Notes: generated by a model not told the origin, from the letters alone. A stretch of DNA of 64,000 nucleotides from Nitratireductor sp. (GCA_020637805.1 JACKJU010000002.1:1-64000); one strand, 5' to 3'; counted from the stretch's first letter, positions 1-8,790 are shown. A program made the numbers and translations.

Positions 1-260
1 TGGCGCCGGTCAAGACCGCGGCTGGTGCGGAAATCGACATCTTCAATGCAGGCATTGGGAAAGCGCATTTTGGCGTTTCTGATCCTGTTGGCGAAACGCT
101 TGTCAGCTCTTGTGGCGACTTCGCGATCCAGCAGGAGGCCGAGCCATTCATTGCGGTCAAGCGCTTGATCGGGGTCCTGTTCGTTGAGTGCTCTCCAGGC
201 GTCAGCCATGCCTGTAAGGCCGAGTGTGGTCATCTGATCGAAGGTGGGGTGTGTGAGCAT
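1..260 (-). CDS. istB: IS21-family helper ATPase IstB, N-terminal part (cut by window edge)
   Basis: IstB is the AAA+ ATPase that selects the target and activates the IstA transposase of IS21 elements. Only about 86 N-terminal residues are in the window; the P-loop part lies beyond position 1. The visible protein begins [20 protein letters not shown] and continues through a WRALNEQ segment and [14 protein letters not shown], the typical IstB N-terminal helical region. The ATG is at 260, 17 bases after the istA stop, the usual istA-istB arrangement. An rho-like spacing or overlap is not needed since both genes read the same way. The part that is visible shows no frameshift. Confidence 0.88.
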   Translation of the reverse strand, partial: MLTHPTFDQMTTLGLTGMADAWRALNEQDPDQALDRNEWLGLLLDREVATRADKRFANRIRNAKMRFPNACIEDVDFRTSRGLDRR

Positions 261-277
261 GCATCTGTCCTTTCGGG

Positions 278-1831
278 TTACTGGTAGTATCCGGGGCCAC
301 GAATGTTGTCGTGGGCCGGCGTGGCAGTGATGGGATCGGGTGGATCAGGTGCCCGGTCGAGGCCGGTGACCAGAATGGAGCGCACCGAGCCGTAGCTGAC
401 AGTGCCTGTGGTCAGCGCCCGTTCGCAGGCCGCTTCCAGCCGATCCGGGGTGAACTGTCGCCTGAGGTTGAGGATGCCAAGCGCGGAGCGGTATCCCTGT
501 TCTGGATGGGGCCTGTCGCGCATCAGCCGTTCGACAAGGGCGGCAGTATGATAGCCGGTAGTGGCTGCACGCCGGATCAGGCTTTCGGGGGTCATGCCGC
601 CATAACGCTGGTGTGCCTTGGGCATGTGCTCCCTGATTGTGGTGTGCCCGCCGCGCTTGCCGCGGCGGTGATGAACCGCAACCCGTTGGTGGTTATGGAA
701 TATCTCGATCATGCGATGGGTCAGCCGCACATCCACTTGACGGCCGATGAGGCGATGGGGAACGGAATAGAAGCTGTGCAGCACCTCGATGTGATAGTCG
801 GGATGCACCTTGGCGCGCTTCCATTCGGCGTATTCGAATGGGGTATCGGGCAAGGGCCGTAGCGCGGGACGTTCGATCTCTTCAAACAGTTCCCGCCGCG
901 AGCGGCCGACCCTGCGCATGGTCCTGGCATTCAGATCGTCAAGCAGTTCCGCGATTGCGATATTGAGGGCATCGACGGAAAAGAATTGCCGGTTGCGCAG
1001 GCGAGCCAGAATCCAGCGCTCCACAATCAGCACCGCCCCCTCCACCTTGCCCTTGTCGCGGGGTTTGCGTGGCCTTGTGGGCAGCACTGTCGTGTCGTAA
1101 TGCGCTGCCATGTCGGAGAAGGTCTTGGTCAATGATGGTTCGAACCAGAGCGGCTTGGCAACAGCAGCCTTGAGATTGTCGCAGACAATCGCCCTGGGCG
1201 CGCCGCCGAAGAACTTCAGGGCCCGAACCTGAGCCTCGATCCAGTCCGGCAGCGTCTGGCTGAGGCTTGCCCATGCGAAGGTATGGTTCGATGCCCCCAG
1301 AACGGCGACGAATATCTGTGCGTGCTGGACATGGCCGGTTCCCGGGTCAATCACTGGAATGGTGTGACCGGCATAATCGGTTTGCATCACAGCACCGGCC
1401 TCATGGCGGTTGCGGTAGCGGGGATTGATGCGGTTCTCGAACTCCCGATAGCGTTCGCAAAACCAGGTGTACCCATAGCCGTCGGGATGGGCTGCCCGGT
1501 ATTCCTCCCACAACAGCACGAGCGTCACGCCCTTGCGCTTCATCTCGGCAACCATCTTCGGCCAATCAGGTTCGCTCAGATCACGTGGTGGACGTCCGAC
1601 ACGCTGAAACAGCGCCTGCTTCAATGTGGCATCATCGTCGCGTCCTGCAGGCAGCGGCCAGCAGTTCAAATCCGCCTCTCGCGCCCGGAACAGGTAGGTT
1701 GCCACGGTCGTCTTGCTCAGCTTCAGACGCAGGGCAATCTCGCGTATCGAAAGCCCCTGGTCATGCGTCAGCCGCAATATCGTTCGTATGTCTTGCACTG
1801 TCATGCGCCTCGCTTGCCTGCGTCTTGGCAT
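278..1831 (-). CDS. istA: IS21-family transposase IstA
   Basis: DDE transposase that catalyses cut-and-paste or cointegrate transposition of IS21-type elements together with IstB. The N-terminus carries a helix-turn-helix ([20 protein letters not shown]) and the centre an rve integrase fold: VMQTDYAGH holds the first catalytic Asp and VCDNLKAA the second. A C-terminal Mu-transposase-like beta region follows ([17 protein letters not shown]). The open frame extends ten codons further up, but ATG 1831 has GGAGGG six bases before it and gives the usual start [16 protein letters not shown]. About 517 residues is normal length. It reads toward istB and lies inside the repeat-rich end at 1912-2008. 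The frame is intact, so the element may be active. Confidence 0.93.
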   Translation of the reverse strand: MPRRRQARRMTVQDIRTILRLTHDQGLSIREIALRLKLSKTTVATYLFRAREADLNCWPLPAGRDDDATLKQALFQRVGRPPRDLSEPDWPKMVAEMKRKGVTLVLLWEEYRAAHPDGYGYTWFCERYREFENRINPRYRNRHEAGAVMQTDYAGHTIPVIDPGTGHVQHAQIFVAVLGASNHTFAWASLSQTLPDWIEAQVRALKFFGGAPRAIVCDNLKAAVAKPLWFEPSLTKTFSDMAAHYDTTVLPTRPRKPRDKGKVEGAVLIVERWILARLRNRQFFSVDALNIAIAELLDDLNARTMRRVGRSRRELFEEIERPALRPLPDTPFEYAEWKRAKVHPDYHIEVLHSFYSVPHRLIGRQVDVRLTHRMIEIFHNHQRVAVHHRRGKRGGHTTIREHMPKAHQRYGGMTPESLIRRAATTGYHTAALVERLMRDRPHPEQGYRSALGILNLRRQFTPDRLEAACERALTTGTVSYGSVRSILVTGLDRAPDPPDPITATPAHDNIRGPGYYQ

Positions 1832-1911
1832 GTTCCCTCCCGGTCCGACAAAGACCGGCACAATGCCTCAACGCTGAAGACGCTGACCAACCCCTTTCAC
1901 CCTCAAAAAGG

Positions 1912-2008
1912 TGTCCGGGAATTACCGAAATCGCTGTCCGGTATTTACTGAAACGCGTGTCCGCGAATTACTGAAATGCGTGTCCGGGAATTTGCGAAAC
2001 CCGCACCA
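1912..2008. repeat. IS21-family terminal region: four 23-bp tandem repeats
   Basis: Four copies of a TGTCCGNGAATTACTGAAA-like unit start at 1912, 1935, 1958 and 1981, spaced exactly 23 bp. Repeated transposase-binding units at the ends are characteristic of IS21 elements. They lie upstream of istA, so this is the istA-proximal end. The precise border is not certain but should be near 2005-2008, where a CA dinucleotide (TG read inward) occurs. Confidence 0.8.
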
Positions 2009-2165
2009 GCTGAGACGGAGGTCAATGGTACCATGCTAGCGGGAGGGGAGCTTCAGCTAGATTTGATAGGGGTGGGCAAACTGTTCGCCTAAGACCTTAA
2101 TTTGCCTATATTTTTCAGATAGATATAGTTTGTTATCATGTGCCACACTAACATAGGGGCACGAG

Positions 2166-3455
2166 ATGATTGAGCAGAAATCAATACCTGAAGTAGCCAA
2201 TTCAACGGCCGCAATCTACCACAGCCACGCACGATCTCTTTCGAGATCGGCCCACAAAGAGGCAGGCGCTACGACCTGGCGAGAGGTCGCCATTTGGTTC
2301 GCAAAGCAAGACTATAGTTGGTCAAAAAGTACGATTCGTGCCTACCGTCGATCGCTGTCATTCATGGCGGAGCAAGCTCTCAGCAACCACGCGTTGAACG
2401 AGTTTCTGCAGATCCTTAAATCAGGCCCCAAGGCCCATTCCAAAAAGGGCGAGACTGCGACGGGACGCGCAACCAAGCGTAAAAACATAACCACGAAGGA
2501 ATGGAAACGTTTTCAACGAGAGGCATTGAAGTCCGGTGCCGACTGGGACCGGTTTGTCCTCGACTTCCTAAAGTTCGGACTAATTATTCCATCCCGCCCC
2601 ATCGAGCTCGGTGCAATGCTCATGGATGGAGCCACACTATGGATTCAAACCGCAAAGGCAAACGAATATCGCGGCCTCACCTGTTCAGTGCCGGATTCTG
2701 TTCGTCAGACACTGCTGGCAGAGCGTGTATCCAATCCGGAAGGTGAAAAATTCAGGTCGTTCGAGTTGTCGCAACTCAAAGAATGTGATCGTGAAGTCAT
2801 CTGCAGAGTTTCATCTGAGATTCGAGGATGGGTCGAACAAAAGGGCGGGTGGAAAAAATTCTATCAAGCCCTGCGGGACCGCTGCAGAACCCTGTCGGCA
2901 AATGCGATAATTCATCCGGCTATCGCACCTGGTACCCCCCGCCACCTTTCTCTGTCGGCCATCAAATCAAAATCAGGCAGCCAGGCTGCTGCAGCACTCG
3001 CCGGCCATGCAAGTCAGCGTTCCACAACAAACCACTACAAGCGTGCATCCAAGTCGTCGCTTGCTATCTCGCCGGCCCACCAATTGTCACCTACTTCCGA
3101 TTCCTTGGCTCTTGTGAAGTCCAGCGAAAAGGCGCTGCACCCGCGGCAACGTCCGTTCGTCAAAGAGCATGTAGTGACCCAAAATCCGATCCCCGCAAAG
3201 GAGCTGGATTTCTTTAGCGGCATTAATTTCAGCTTGCCGGATCCGCCGGTGAAGCCGGATCTCGAATCTGCCAGGCAAGCCAGTAGTAGAAAAGTGTTGA
3301 GTGAATATCAGGAAAGAATGGATGCCCACCAAGCTCGCATTGATGAACTGACAAGCAAAAGGAATTCGCCCACCACCCCCCCTTCTCAGGACACCAGGAA
3401 CTCTCAGAATACGGTGGACCGCAAGGAGCCAGATGATCCGGGATATCGACCGTAG
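2166..3455 (+). CDS. Tyrosine-recombinase-like integrase, divergent
   Basis: 429 residues. A SAM-like N-terminal DNA-binding part (TTWREVAIWFAKQDYSWSKSTIRAYRRSLSFM) precedes a divergent catalytic domain. RPIELGAML at about residue 143 fits the first catalytic Arg box. A later block has Arg-His (TPRHLSLSAI), then AGHASQRST, then NHYKRA, fitting Arg, His and the nucleophilic Tyr of tyrosine recombinases. The C-terminal 120 residues are polar and low in complexity, beyond the usual catalytic fold. It starts at ATG 2166 after GGGGCAC, 160 bases past the IS21 end. Integrases of this type mobilise or resolve islands, and the neighbouring IS and toxin-antitoxin genes agree. The spacing between boxes is unusual, so activity is uncertain. 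Confidence 0.62.
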   Translation: MIEQKSIPEVANSTAAIYHSHARSLSRSAHKEAGATTWREVAIWFAKQDYSWSKSTIRAYRRSLSFMAEQALSNHALNEFLQILKSGPKAHSKKGETATGRATKRKNITTKEWKRFQREALKSGADWDRFVLDFLKFGLIIPSRPIELGAMLMDGATLWIQTAKANEYRGLTCSVPDSVRQTLLAERVSNPEGEKFRSFELSQLKECDREVICRVSSEIRGWVEQKGGWKKFYQALRDRCRTLSANAIIHPAIAPGTPRHLSLSAIKSKSGSQAAAALAGHASQRSTTNHYKRASKSSLAISPAHQLSPTSDSLALVKSSEKALHPRQRPFVKEHVVTQNPIPAKELDFFSGINFSLPDPPVKPDLESARQASSRKVLSEYQERMDAHQARIDELTSKRNSPTTPPSQDTRNSQNTVDRKEPDDPGYRP

Positions 3456-3559
3456 TGTTAGAATCGTTGCATGCGCCAAATCAACAGTAGATCTTGGTCT
3501 TCTGGCCAATATTGTGGCTAGGGGGCATCCGGTCGAGTCACTTGGGTAGACAGCTGCAG

Positions 3560-3702
3560 TGCCGCCTTTGCCAACTCAAGCGGCCGAATTCGCGCCTTGG
3601 TTTTGTCCAATCCGTATCCCGAGCCACTTGCAAGTCGTATTCCGATTGCAGGTTGAACCAAAAACTGGCGCCAGTTCCAAAATACTTGGCTAACCTCAGT
3701 TA
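3560..3702 (-). pseudogene. Degenerate higA antitoxin fragment
   Basis: Read on the minus strand, this stretch matches the C-terminal third of the intact HigA at 7622-7933. FWFNLQSEYDLQVA, DTDW and RIRPLELAKAAL correspond to FWLNLQSEYDLQVA, DTDW and RIRPLNLAEATL. A frame change is needed between the DTDW and RIRPL parts, and the N-terminal HTH half is missing. Nucleotide similarity is obvious over about 140 bp. It is a dead copy of a second higBA-type module. Confidence 0.75.
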
Positions 3703-3705
3703 GGC

Positions 3706-3805
3706 TGCATTGCCGCGGTGGTCCGGCTGGCCTGTCGGTTGCTGGCATTCGACGGGGTGGAAGTTCGGATTGGTTGAATGCGAACCGTTCTGCAGCAAGG
3801 CCCGC
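3706..3805. repeat. Diverged repeat shared with 7268-7370
   Basis: About 100 bp beginning AGGCTGCATT and including GCGGTGGTCCGGCTG aligns, with scattered mismatches, to 7268-7370. Both copies lie near a higA sequence, but in a different arrangement. I do not recognise the parent element. Confidence 0.5.
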
Positions 3806-3883
3806 CACCTCCGCAAGTCCCATTACCTGCTTGTCAGGTGAGCTCTTGAGGCCTTCAGTTTATACCGAAGTTGGTCACTTTAA

Positions 3884-3990
3884 GATCCGCAAGAATCATT
3901 TGTGGATACTAAAATACCCATCTAATTGACGCTTTGAGGCTTGTCTGCCTATACTGGGCACATAAAGATCCACGAATGTCATTTGTGGGC
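3884..3990 (+). promoter_or_regulatory. hipBA promoter with two operator-like palindromes
   Basis: A sigma-70-like promoter is visible: TTGACG at 3926-3931 and TATACT at 3950-3955 with an 18-bp spacer. It is bracketed by two related imperfect palindromes. The first, 3884-3909, is ATCCGCAA...TTTGTGGAT. The second, 3967-3990, is GATCCACGAATG...CATTTGTGGGC. The second covers the expected transcription start. HipB-type antitoxins repress their own operon through repeated palindromes, so these are the likely HipB sites. Confidence 0.65.
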
Positions 3991-4018
3991 GTTATCTTGC
4001 CCAATGAGATTGTGAGAC

Positions 4019-4351
4019 ATGAAACGGACACGCAGCTATTCCCGCGTCACGAAGCAGGCGCTTTCGATCTTGGGCAAACTCATCAAGGTGGGCCGGACCG
4101 AACGTGGTCTTACGGCAGCTGAACTTGCCGATAGGGCCGGTATCACGCGTAAGACATTGCGCAAGATCGAGTATGGCGAGCCAGGATCTGAGGTTGGCAT
4201 CGTGTTCGAGGTCGCCTCTCTCGTTGGTGTGCGCCTGTTCGAATACGATGATCACACCCTGCAGATGCACAACAGGCACCTTGATGAGAAGTTGACACTG
4301 CTCCCCAGGAGTGTGCGTCCTTCTAGGACAGAAGCCGATGATGACTTCTGA
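4019..4351 (+). CDS. hipB: HipB-like Xre-family antitoxin
   Basis: 110-residue helix-turn-helix protein, predicted to neutralise HipA and repress the operon. The HTH is LTAAELADRAGITRKTLRKI at about residues 32-51, followed by a short helical dimer part. The N-terminus is basic. The stop codon overlaps the hipA start region by 14 bases, implying coupled translation. Two palindromes sit upstream at 3884-3990. Identity rests on the HTH fold and the adjacent HipA kinase. Confidence 0.85.
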   Translation: MKRTRSYSRVTKQALSILGKLIKVGRTERGLTAAELADRAGITRKTLRKIEYGEPGSEVGIVFEVASLVGVRLFEYDDHTLQMHNRHLDEKLTLLPRSVRPSRTEADDDF

Positions 4352-5657
4352 TATGGCTGATCCAGATCAGGCCTACGTTTGGATTTGGCTGCCGGACCAC
4401 ACCGAACCGGTTGTCGCCGGTCGGCTGATGCGCGATGGTGAGCTTCTCACCTTCACCTACGGCACCAGCTACCGCGGCAATAAGAGCGCCATTGCGATCT
4501 ACGAGCCTGAGCTCCCTCTGCGCGAAGGGCTGATCCAACCGATCAACGGCTTGATGATGCCAAGCTGCATACGTGATGGCTCGCCGGATGCGTGGGGTCG
4601 CCGGGTGATCATCAACCGGCTGACGGGCAAGAATCAGGATGTTGGAGATGTCGCGCAGTTGAGCGAGCTCACCTACCTGCTGCGCTCAGGCTCCGACAGG
4701 ATCGGTGCGCTCGATTTCCAGCAATCCGCTACGGAATATATCCCGCGTCTTGCGGCAGAAGCGAGTATTGAGGAGCTTTTGGAAGCGGCCGAGCGGATTG
4801 AAAAAGGCCTGCCTCTTTCACAAGCACTCGACCAAGCCATCAATCATGGCACTTCAATTGGCGGCGCCAGACCGAAGGCGCTAATCGAAAATGGGGACTT
4901 GAAACACATCGCAAAGTTCTCGGCCAGCAACGACCTTCATAGTGTCGTAAAGGCTGAATTCATCGCCATGCGCCTTGCCGCGAGGGCAGGTATTAACGTC
5001 GCTCATGTTGATCTCACGCGTGCTGCGGGCAAGGACGTTCTGCTGATTGAGCGATTTGATCGCGAACGCGCTGATGTCGGCTGGACGCGCCGCGCGATGG
5101 TCTCGGCGCTCACCATACTCGGACTTGACGAGATGATGGCGCGCTACGCTTCTTATGAGGACCTCGCCGAGGTCATCCGCTACCGTTTCAGAAAACCAAA
5201 GGAGACGCTCAAAGAACTCTACGGACGCCTCTGCTTCAACATTCTGTGCGGCAACACTGATGATCATGCGCGCAATCATGCAGCGTTCTGGGACGGCAAA
5301 ATGCTGAACCTGACGCCGGCCTATGATATTTGTCCGCAGGGGCGCGCTGGAAACGAAGCCACGCAAGCGATGCTGATCAAGGGCGATGAGCGTCATAGCC
5401 TACTTTCAAACTGCCTCAACGCTGCTTCGGATTTCCTGCTCACCGAAGCCGAAGCCATGTCGATCATCGAAGGCCAGATTTTAGCGATTGCGGAAAACTG
5501 GACTGAAGTATGCGATGAAGCATCGCTCTCGCTGACAGATCGCGCACTCTTGGCCGGCCGGCAGTTCCTGAATGCCTATTGCGTCGAAGGTCTTGCGGCA
5601 GAGCATGCGGCACTTGCGGCAGCATTCGAAGACGCCAGAGCGCTCATCATTGGATAG
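4338..5657 (+). CDS. hipA: HipA-family serine/threonine kinase toxin
   Basis: HipA toxins phosphorylate a translation-related target (glutamyl-tRNA synthetase in E. coli HipA) and cause growth arrest. About 439 residues is normal. A HipA N-terminal domain (VAGRLMRDGELLTFTYG) is followed by the kinase: SIGGARPKA (Gly-rich nucleotide loop), LLIERFDRE, then the catalytic NTDDHARNHAAF with Asp and Asn, and LTPAYDICPQ with the metal-binding Asp. All key residues are present, so it should be catalytically competent. ATG 4338 or 4341 lies inside the 3' end of hipB; the frame is open further up to 4311 but that would create a longer overlap. The pair sits between a putative integrase and galE. Confidence 0.92.
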   Translation: MMTSDMADPDQAYVWIWLPDHTEPVVAGRLMRDGELLTFTYGTSYRGNKSAIAIYEPELPLREGLIQPINGLMMPSCIRDGSPDAWGRRVIINRLTGKNQDVGDVAQLSELTYLLRSGSDRIGALDFQQSATEYIPRLAAEASIEELLEAAERIEKGLPLSQALDQAINHGTSIGGARPKALIENGDLKHIAKFSASNDLHSVVKAEFIAMRLAARAGINVAHVDLTRAAGKDVLLIERFDRERADVGWTRRAMVSALTILGLDEMMARYASYEDLAEVIRYRFRKPKETLKELYGRLCFNILCGNTDDHARNHAAFWDGKMLNLTPAYDICPQGRAGNEATQAMLIKGDERHSLLSNCLNAASDFLLTEAEAMSIIEGQILAIAENWTEVCDEASLSLTDRALLAGRQFLNAYCVEGLAAEHAALAAAFEDARALIIG

Positions 5658-5709
5658 GTGGTTAGTGCCGATCACGATGTTCGTGACGATCACCGCGATT
5701 GACCATTTC

Positions 5710-5865
5710 TCAGTAGGCCAAGCGTATCGGGCCACCGCCACCTTGACCGCCACTATCTCGGCCAAGAATTTTTGCGAGCATCTCCATGATCTCGATCAAG
5801 ATCATTATCGCGAAGAGACAGAGGGCGCCGACGGGGGCCGGCGACAAGTGTGCCGCACAGGTCAT
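5710..5865 (-). CDS. Possible small membrane protein
   Basis: The 370 bp between hipA and galE contain one plausible short frame on the minus strand. From ATG 5865 it encodes about 51 residues with a hydrophobic helix (ALCLFAIMILIEIMEMLAKIL) and a Gly-rich tail (GGQGGGG). No clear ribosome binding site is seen and I know no homologue, so it may be chance. Nothing else in this gap looks coding. Confidence 0.27.
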   Translation of the reverse strand: MTCAAHLSPAPVGALCLFAIMILIEIMEMLAKILGRDSGGQGGGGPIRLAY

Positions 5866-6027
5866 GTCACAGTCTAAATCCGCCTGGCGAGTAGACGCAC
5901 CGCAGTGTCTCATCGAGTGATCTTGAGCGCCGGATTGATGGCAACACGATTTGCAAATATGAATGACCTATGGAGACGTGGTCCTGGCCAACTTTTTTAG
6001 ATGCGAGATTTGAACGAGGTTTAGTGA

Positions 6028-7044
6028 ATGAAGGTGCTGGTCACTGGTGGTGCCGGGTTTATTGGCAGCCATACTGTTGTTGAGCTTCTGTCCGAGCAGC
6101 ACGAAACGCTCATCCTGGACAATTACCGGAACTCGTCGCCCGAGGCAGTGCGGCGCGTTCGCGAATTGAGCAATGGCAGGGTCACGGCGCAAGAAGCCGA
6201 TATTCTCGATACCCAAAATCTTTCCTGCATCTTTGCCGAGTTCCAACCTGATGCGGTTATCCATTTTGCCGGACTAAAGGCGGTTGGTGAATCAACCATG
6301 AACCCGCTGCTTTACTACCGGCAGAATATCGAAGGTGCCATTTCACTGCTTGAAGCGATGGATCGCAACGGATGCAGCGATATCGTCTTTTCTTCCTCCG
6401 CCACCGTCTATGGCGAACCCGATTACCTGCCGCTGGATGAAGCCCATCCGCTTCGGCCTGCCAATCCCTATGGCAAGACCAAATACTTTATTGAGGAAAT
6501 GCTGAGGGACTGGTGTGCTGCGGATAAGCATAAATCGGCTATTGCGCTTCGCTATTTCAACCCGGTCGGCGCACATGCATCCGGCCGTATCGGTGAGGAC
6601 CCGAACGGGATTCCGAACAATCTCATGCCGTTCATTTCCCAGGTAGCTGTCGGCAAGCGGGAGCGCCTCAAGATCTTTGGCAATGATTATGATACGCATG
6701 ACGGTACGGGTGTGCGCGACTATATCCATGTGGTCGATCTGGCGCGAGCGCATGTTGCAGCGGTAAACGCGCTTGTTCGAATTGATGGGTTTGAACCGGT
6801 CAATCTCGGGACGGGGCAGGGCTATAGTGTGCTCGATGTCCTGCACGCCTTCGAAAAGGCTTCGGGCAGGACAATCGCCCATGCGTTTGCACCCCGCAGG
6901 CCAGGCGATGTAGCGGCAAGCTATGCCGATCCAACAAGAGCGAGACAATTGCTCGGCTGGAAGGCAGAGCTCGGGCTGGACGAAATGTGTATTTCGTCAT
7001 GGAACTGGCAACGGCAAAATCCGGACGGCTATGCTGGCAGTTAA
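6028..7044 (+). CDS. galE: UDP-glucose 4-epimerase
   Basis: Interconverts UDP-glucose and UDP-galactose in the cytoplasm, feeding polysaccharide synthesis. 338 residues, the typical size. The Rossmann NAD motif is VTGGAGFIGSH at residues 5-15, the SDR Ser is in FSSSATVYG and the catalytic YxxxK is in NPYGKTKYF. The C-terminal VNLGTGQGYSVLDVL and ADPTRARQLLGW blocks are family-typical. It is a single gene between accessory modules; galU (46.8 kb) and the polysaccharide unit (25-33 kb) are the natural partners in the window. Confidence 0.96.
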   Translation: MKVLVTGGAGFIGSHTVVELLSEQHETLILDNYRNSSPEAVRRVRELSNGRVTAQEADILDTQNLSCIFAEFQPDAVIHFAGLKAVGESTMNPLLYYRQNIEGAISLLEAMDRNGCSDIVFSSSATVYGEPDYLPLDEAHPLRPANPYGKTKYFIEEMLRDWCAADKHKSAIALRYFNPVGAHASGRIGEDPNGIPNNLMPFISQVAVGKRERLKIFGNDYDTHDGTGVRDYIHVVDLARAHVAAVNALVRIDGFEPVNLGTGQGYSVLDVLHAFEKASGRTIAHAFAPRRPGDVAASYADPTRARQLLGWKAELGLDEMCISSWNWQRQNPDGYAGS

Positions 7045-7113
7045 TCCGTATCAGGAAGGGATCGCTTTTACGGCATGCTGCCCGACTGGCATCAGCCTGG
7101 TTGAGGAGGCGGG

Positions 7114-7233
7114 ATGACAGGTTACGAGAAATCTCCCGATTATGGCGGGCCTGATCCGGGCTGGAAGGGGATCGTCATCTTCGTCCTTGTTCTGATCCTG
7201 ATCGGCTATGCCATCTGGGTCTCGATCCGGTGA
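7114..7233 (+). CDS. 39-residue small membrane protein
   Basis: A short frame with a strong ribosome binding site (GAGGAGGCGGG directly before ATG 7114). The product starts MTGYEKSPDYGGPDPGWKG and ends in one transmembrane helix, IVIFVLVLILIGYAIWVSI. Tiny proteins with a YEKSPDYGGP-like N-terminus are, as I recall, common in rhizobia, with no known function. It lies 69 bases after galE and could be cotranscribed. The strong start signal and clean helix make it likely real. Confidence 0.7.
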   Translation: MTGYEKSPDYGGPDPGWKGIVIFVLVLILIGYAIWVSIR

Positions 7234-7267
7234 GGGATCATGCGGCTGGTCATTTGGACCAGCAGAA

Positions 7268-7370
7268 GGCTGCATTCATCGCGGTGGTCCGGCTGTCCCG
7301 CCGGCTGCCGGCATCAGACGGCGCGTTGGAAACCGGGACTGGCCAAATGTGATCCGTTGCGGGACAGAGA
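7268..7370. repeat. Diverged repeat shared with 3706-3805
   Basis: Second copy of the segment described at 3706-3805; it includes GCGGTGGTCCGGCTG. The stretch 7234-7621 holds no convincing gene: this repeat is the only structure I can support in it. Confidence 0.45.
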
Positions 7371-7621
7371 TCGGGTAACGGTTTTTATGGGCCCACTGAA
7401 CAATCGGTTGACCACGCCCTGTTTCATTGACGGCGAACGAGGCCGGGAATACGGGCCAATGGGATGTGCCCAGAAGCGGTGTAAGCTAAATGTATACATC
7501 CAGCCGTCGTGTCAGTATTCTGCTTACGTGATCAAGACATTCAAAAGCAGGCAGCTTGCGCCATTGTGGGGTGGCGGCAAAACGAAAATCGCCAGGCAGG
7601 CCGAGTGGCTTGACCGGACAG

Positions 7622-7933
7622 CTAGAGTGTAGCCTCAGCCAAATTAAGCGGTCGAATCCGTACCTTGATTTTTGGCCAATCCGTATCCTCAGCTACCTGC
7701 AAGTCGTATTCCGATTGAAGGTTGAGCCAAAACCTGGCGCCAGTTCCAAAATACTCGGCCAGCCTCAAAGCAGTATCGGCCGTAATCGCCCGCTTGCCAT
7801 GCACAATTTCCGACACCCGACTTATCGGGATATCCAAATCTCCCGCCAGTTGCCGTTGTGTGAGGTTCAACGGTCTCATGAACTCTTCCAAAAGGATTTC
7901 TCCCGGTGGAATTGGGGCGAGTTTCTTTCCCAT
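7622..7933 (-). CDS. higA: HigA antitoxin (Xre family)
   Basis: 103 residues. It binds HigB and represses the higBA operon. The HTH is LTQRQLAGDLDIPISRVSEI at about residues 24-43, followed by VHGKRAITADTALRLAEYFG, the standard HigA/VapI block, and FWLNLQSEYDLQVA. It is second in the operon, 16 bases after higB, the toxin-first order typical of hig modules. A truncated relative lies at 3560-3702. Confidence 0.92.
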   Translation of the reverse strand: MGKKLAPIPPGEILLEEFMRPLNLTQRQLAGDLDIPISRVSEIVHGKRAITADTALRLAEYFGTGARFWLNLQSEYDLQVAEDTDWPKIKVRIRPLNLAEATL

Positions 7934-7949
7934 GGTCGCTCTCCTTTCT

Positions 7950-8228
7950 TTAGTGGTAGTCTACAATCTCAACATCGCAAGCCGCACCATCCCGCCATAC
8001 AAAGCAGATGCGCCACTGGCTGTTAATGCGTATGCTATGTTGTCCCAAGCGGTCACCCCTTAGTGCTTCTAAACGGTTGCCTGGCGGCATACGCAGGTCA
8101 TCCAATGTCTCGGCGGCATGAAGTATTGCGAGCTTCCGCCGTGCCGCCTGCTCGAATCCTGAGAATCGTCGCACCCGCTCCCTGCGAGCGAGTTTCTCAG
8201 TATCTTTGCAAGCGTAGGTCTTTATCAC
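7950..8228 (-). CDS. higB: HigB toxin (RelE/ParE superfamily mRNA interferase)
   Basis: 92 residues. HigB toxins cleave mRNA on the ribosome. Characteristic strings are KLAILHAAETLDDLRMPPGNRLEAL split across the first half, then HSIRINSQWRICFVW with the conserved Arg residues and a final VEIVDYH. It begins at GTG 8228, inside a palindrome that is probably an operator (8226-8255). The full length of the family is present. The neighbour higA is intact, so the module looks functional. Confidence 0.92.
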   Translation of the reverse strand: MIKTYACKDTEKLARRERVRRFSGFEQAARRKLAILHAAETLDDLRMPPGNRLEALRGDRLGQHSIRINSQWRICFVWRDGAACDVEIVDYH

Positions 8229-8255
8229 ACTTATAGTGTGTTCCGCTTAACGGAA
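8226..8255 (-). promoter_or_regulatory. higBA operator: two adjacent palindromes
   Basis: CACACTTATAGTGTG (8226-8240; 6-bp arms) abuts TTCCGCTTAACGGAA (8241-8255; 5-bp arms). The first overlaps the GTG start of higB. On the minus strand a TTGACA hexamer just upstream gives a possible -35. HigA autorepression is the expected use. Confidence 0.55.
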
Positions 8256-8358
8256 ACTGTCAAGCAGTATTTGTGGATCGGATCCCCCAACCTTCATGCC
8301 AGCAACCATTCAAGTGCCTCTGTATAGCGAACCCAATTATTAGTGTCGAACTGCAGAT

Positions 8359-8538
8359 CTGATCAGCAAGCTCTACGAGCGCACCTCGATCATTGTCACG
8401 ACCAATCTGGCATTCGGTGAATGGCCCAGCGTGTTTGGGGATGCAAAGATGACGACCGCATTGCTCGACCGCCTGACGCATCACTGCGAGATCGTCGAAA
8501 CCGGCAACGAAAGCTGGCGCTTCACAAACCGGGGGTAA
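8359..8538 (+). pseudogene. istB 3' fragment of another IS21 element
   Basis: Sixty in-frame codons encode the C-terminal end of an IstB ATPase: [20 protein letters not shown], then [20 protein letters not shown], ending ESWRFTNRG and a stop. The P-loop half and any istA are absent. It is followed by IS21-like terminal repeats at 8613-8665. The 8256-8358 stretch before it shows nothing recognisable. The element was therefore truncated, and it differs from the intact one at 1-2008. Confidence 0.85.
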
Positions 8539-8612
8539 ACCACCCAACCGCTGACCCTCGCTCGCTACGCTATTTGGCGGCTTCGCTACTCGGGCCAGCT
8601 ACCATCGAAACA

Positions 8613-8790
8613 AGGGGGTCAATTTTGGACGCCTATAGGGGGGCAAACTTCAATGCCGATTGACACGCGCAAAACTCGACCTGCTGCAGGCACGGCTTAT
8701 TGGGGTGCAATACTTTACAGTGCAGCAAATGTGCGTCAGAGCCACTTCTCAGTGGAAATCCCGGGTCAGTTCTCAATGAAAATCAACACA
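8613..8790. repeat. Two IS21-type terminal remnants
   Basis: The first, about 8613-8665, has GGGTCAATTTTGGACGCC and then GGGCAAACTTCAATGCCGAT ending TTGACA, the paired end repeats that follow the istB fragment. The second, about 8740-8790, has CACTTCTCAGTGGAAATC and GGGTCAGTTCTCAATGAAAA, ending ATCAACA. It has the same two-repeat layout but a different sequence, so it comes from another IS21-group element. Apart from these, 8539-8796 holds no gene. Confidence 0.6.
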
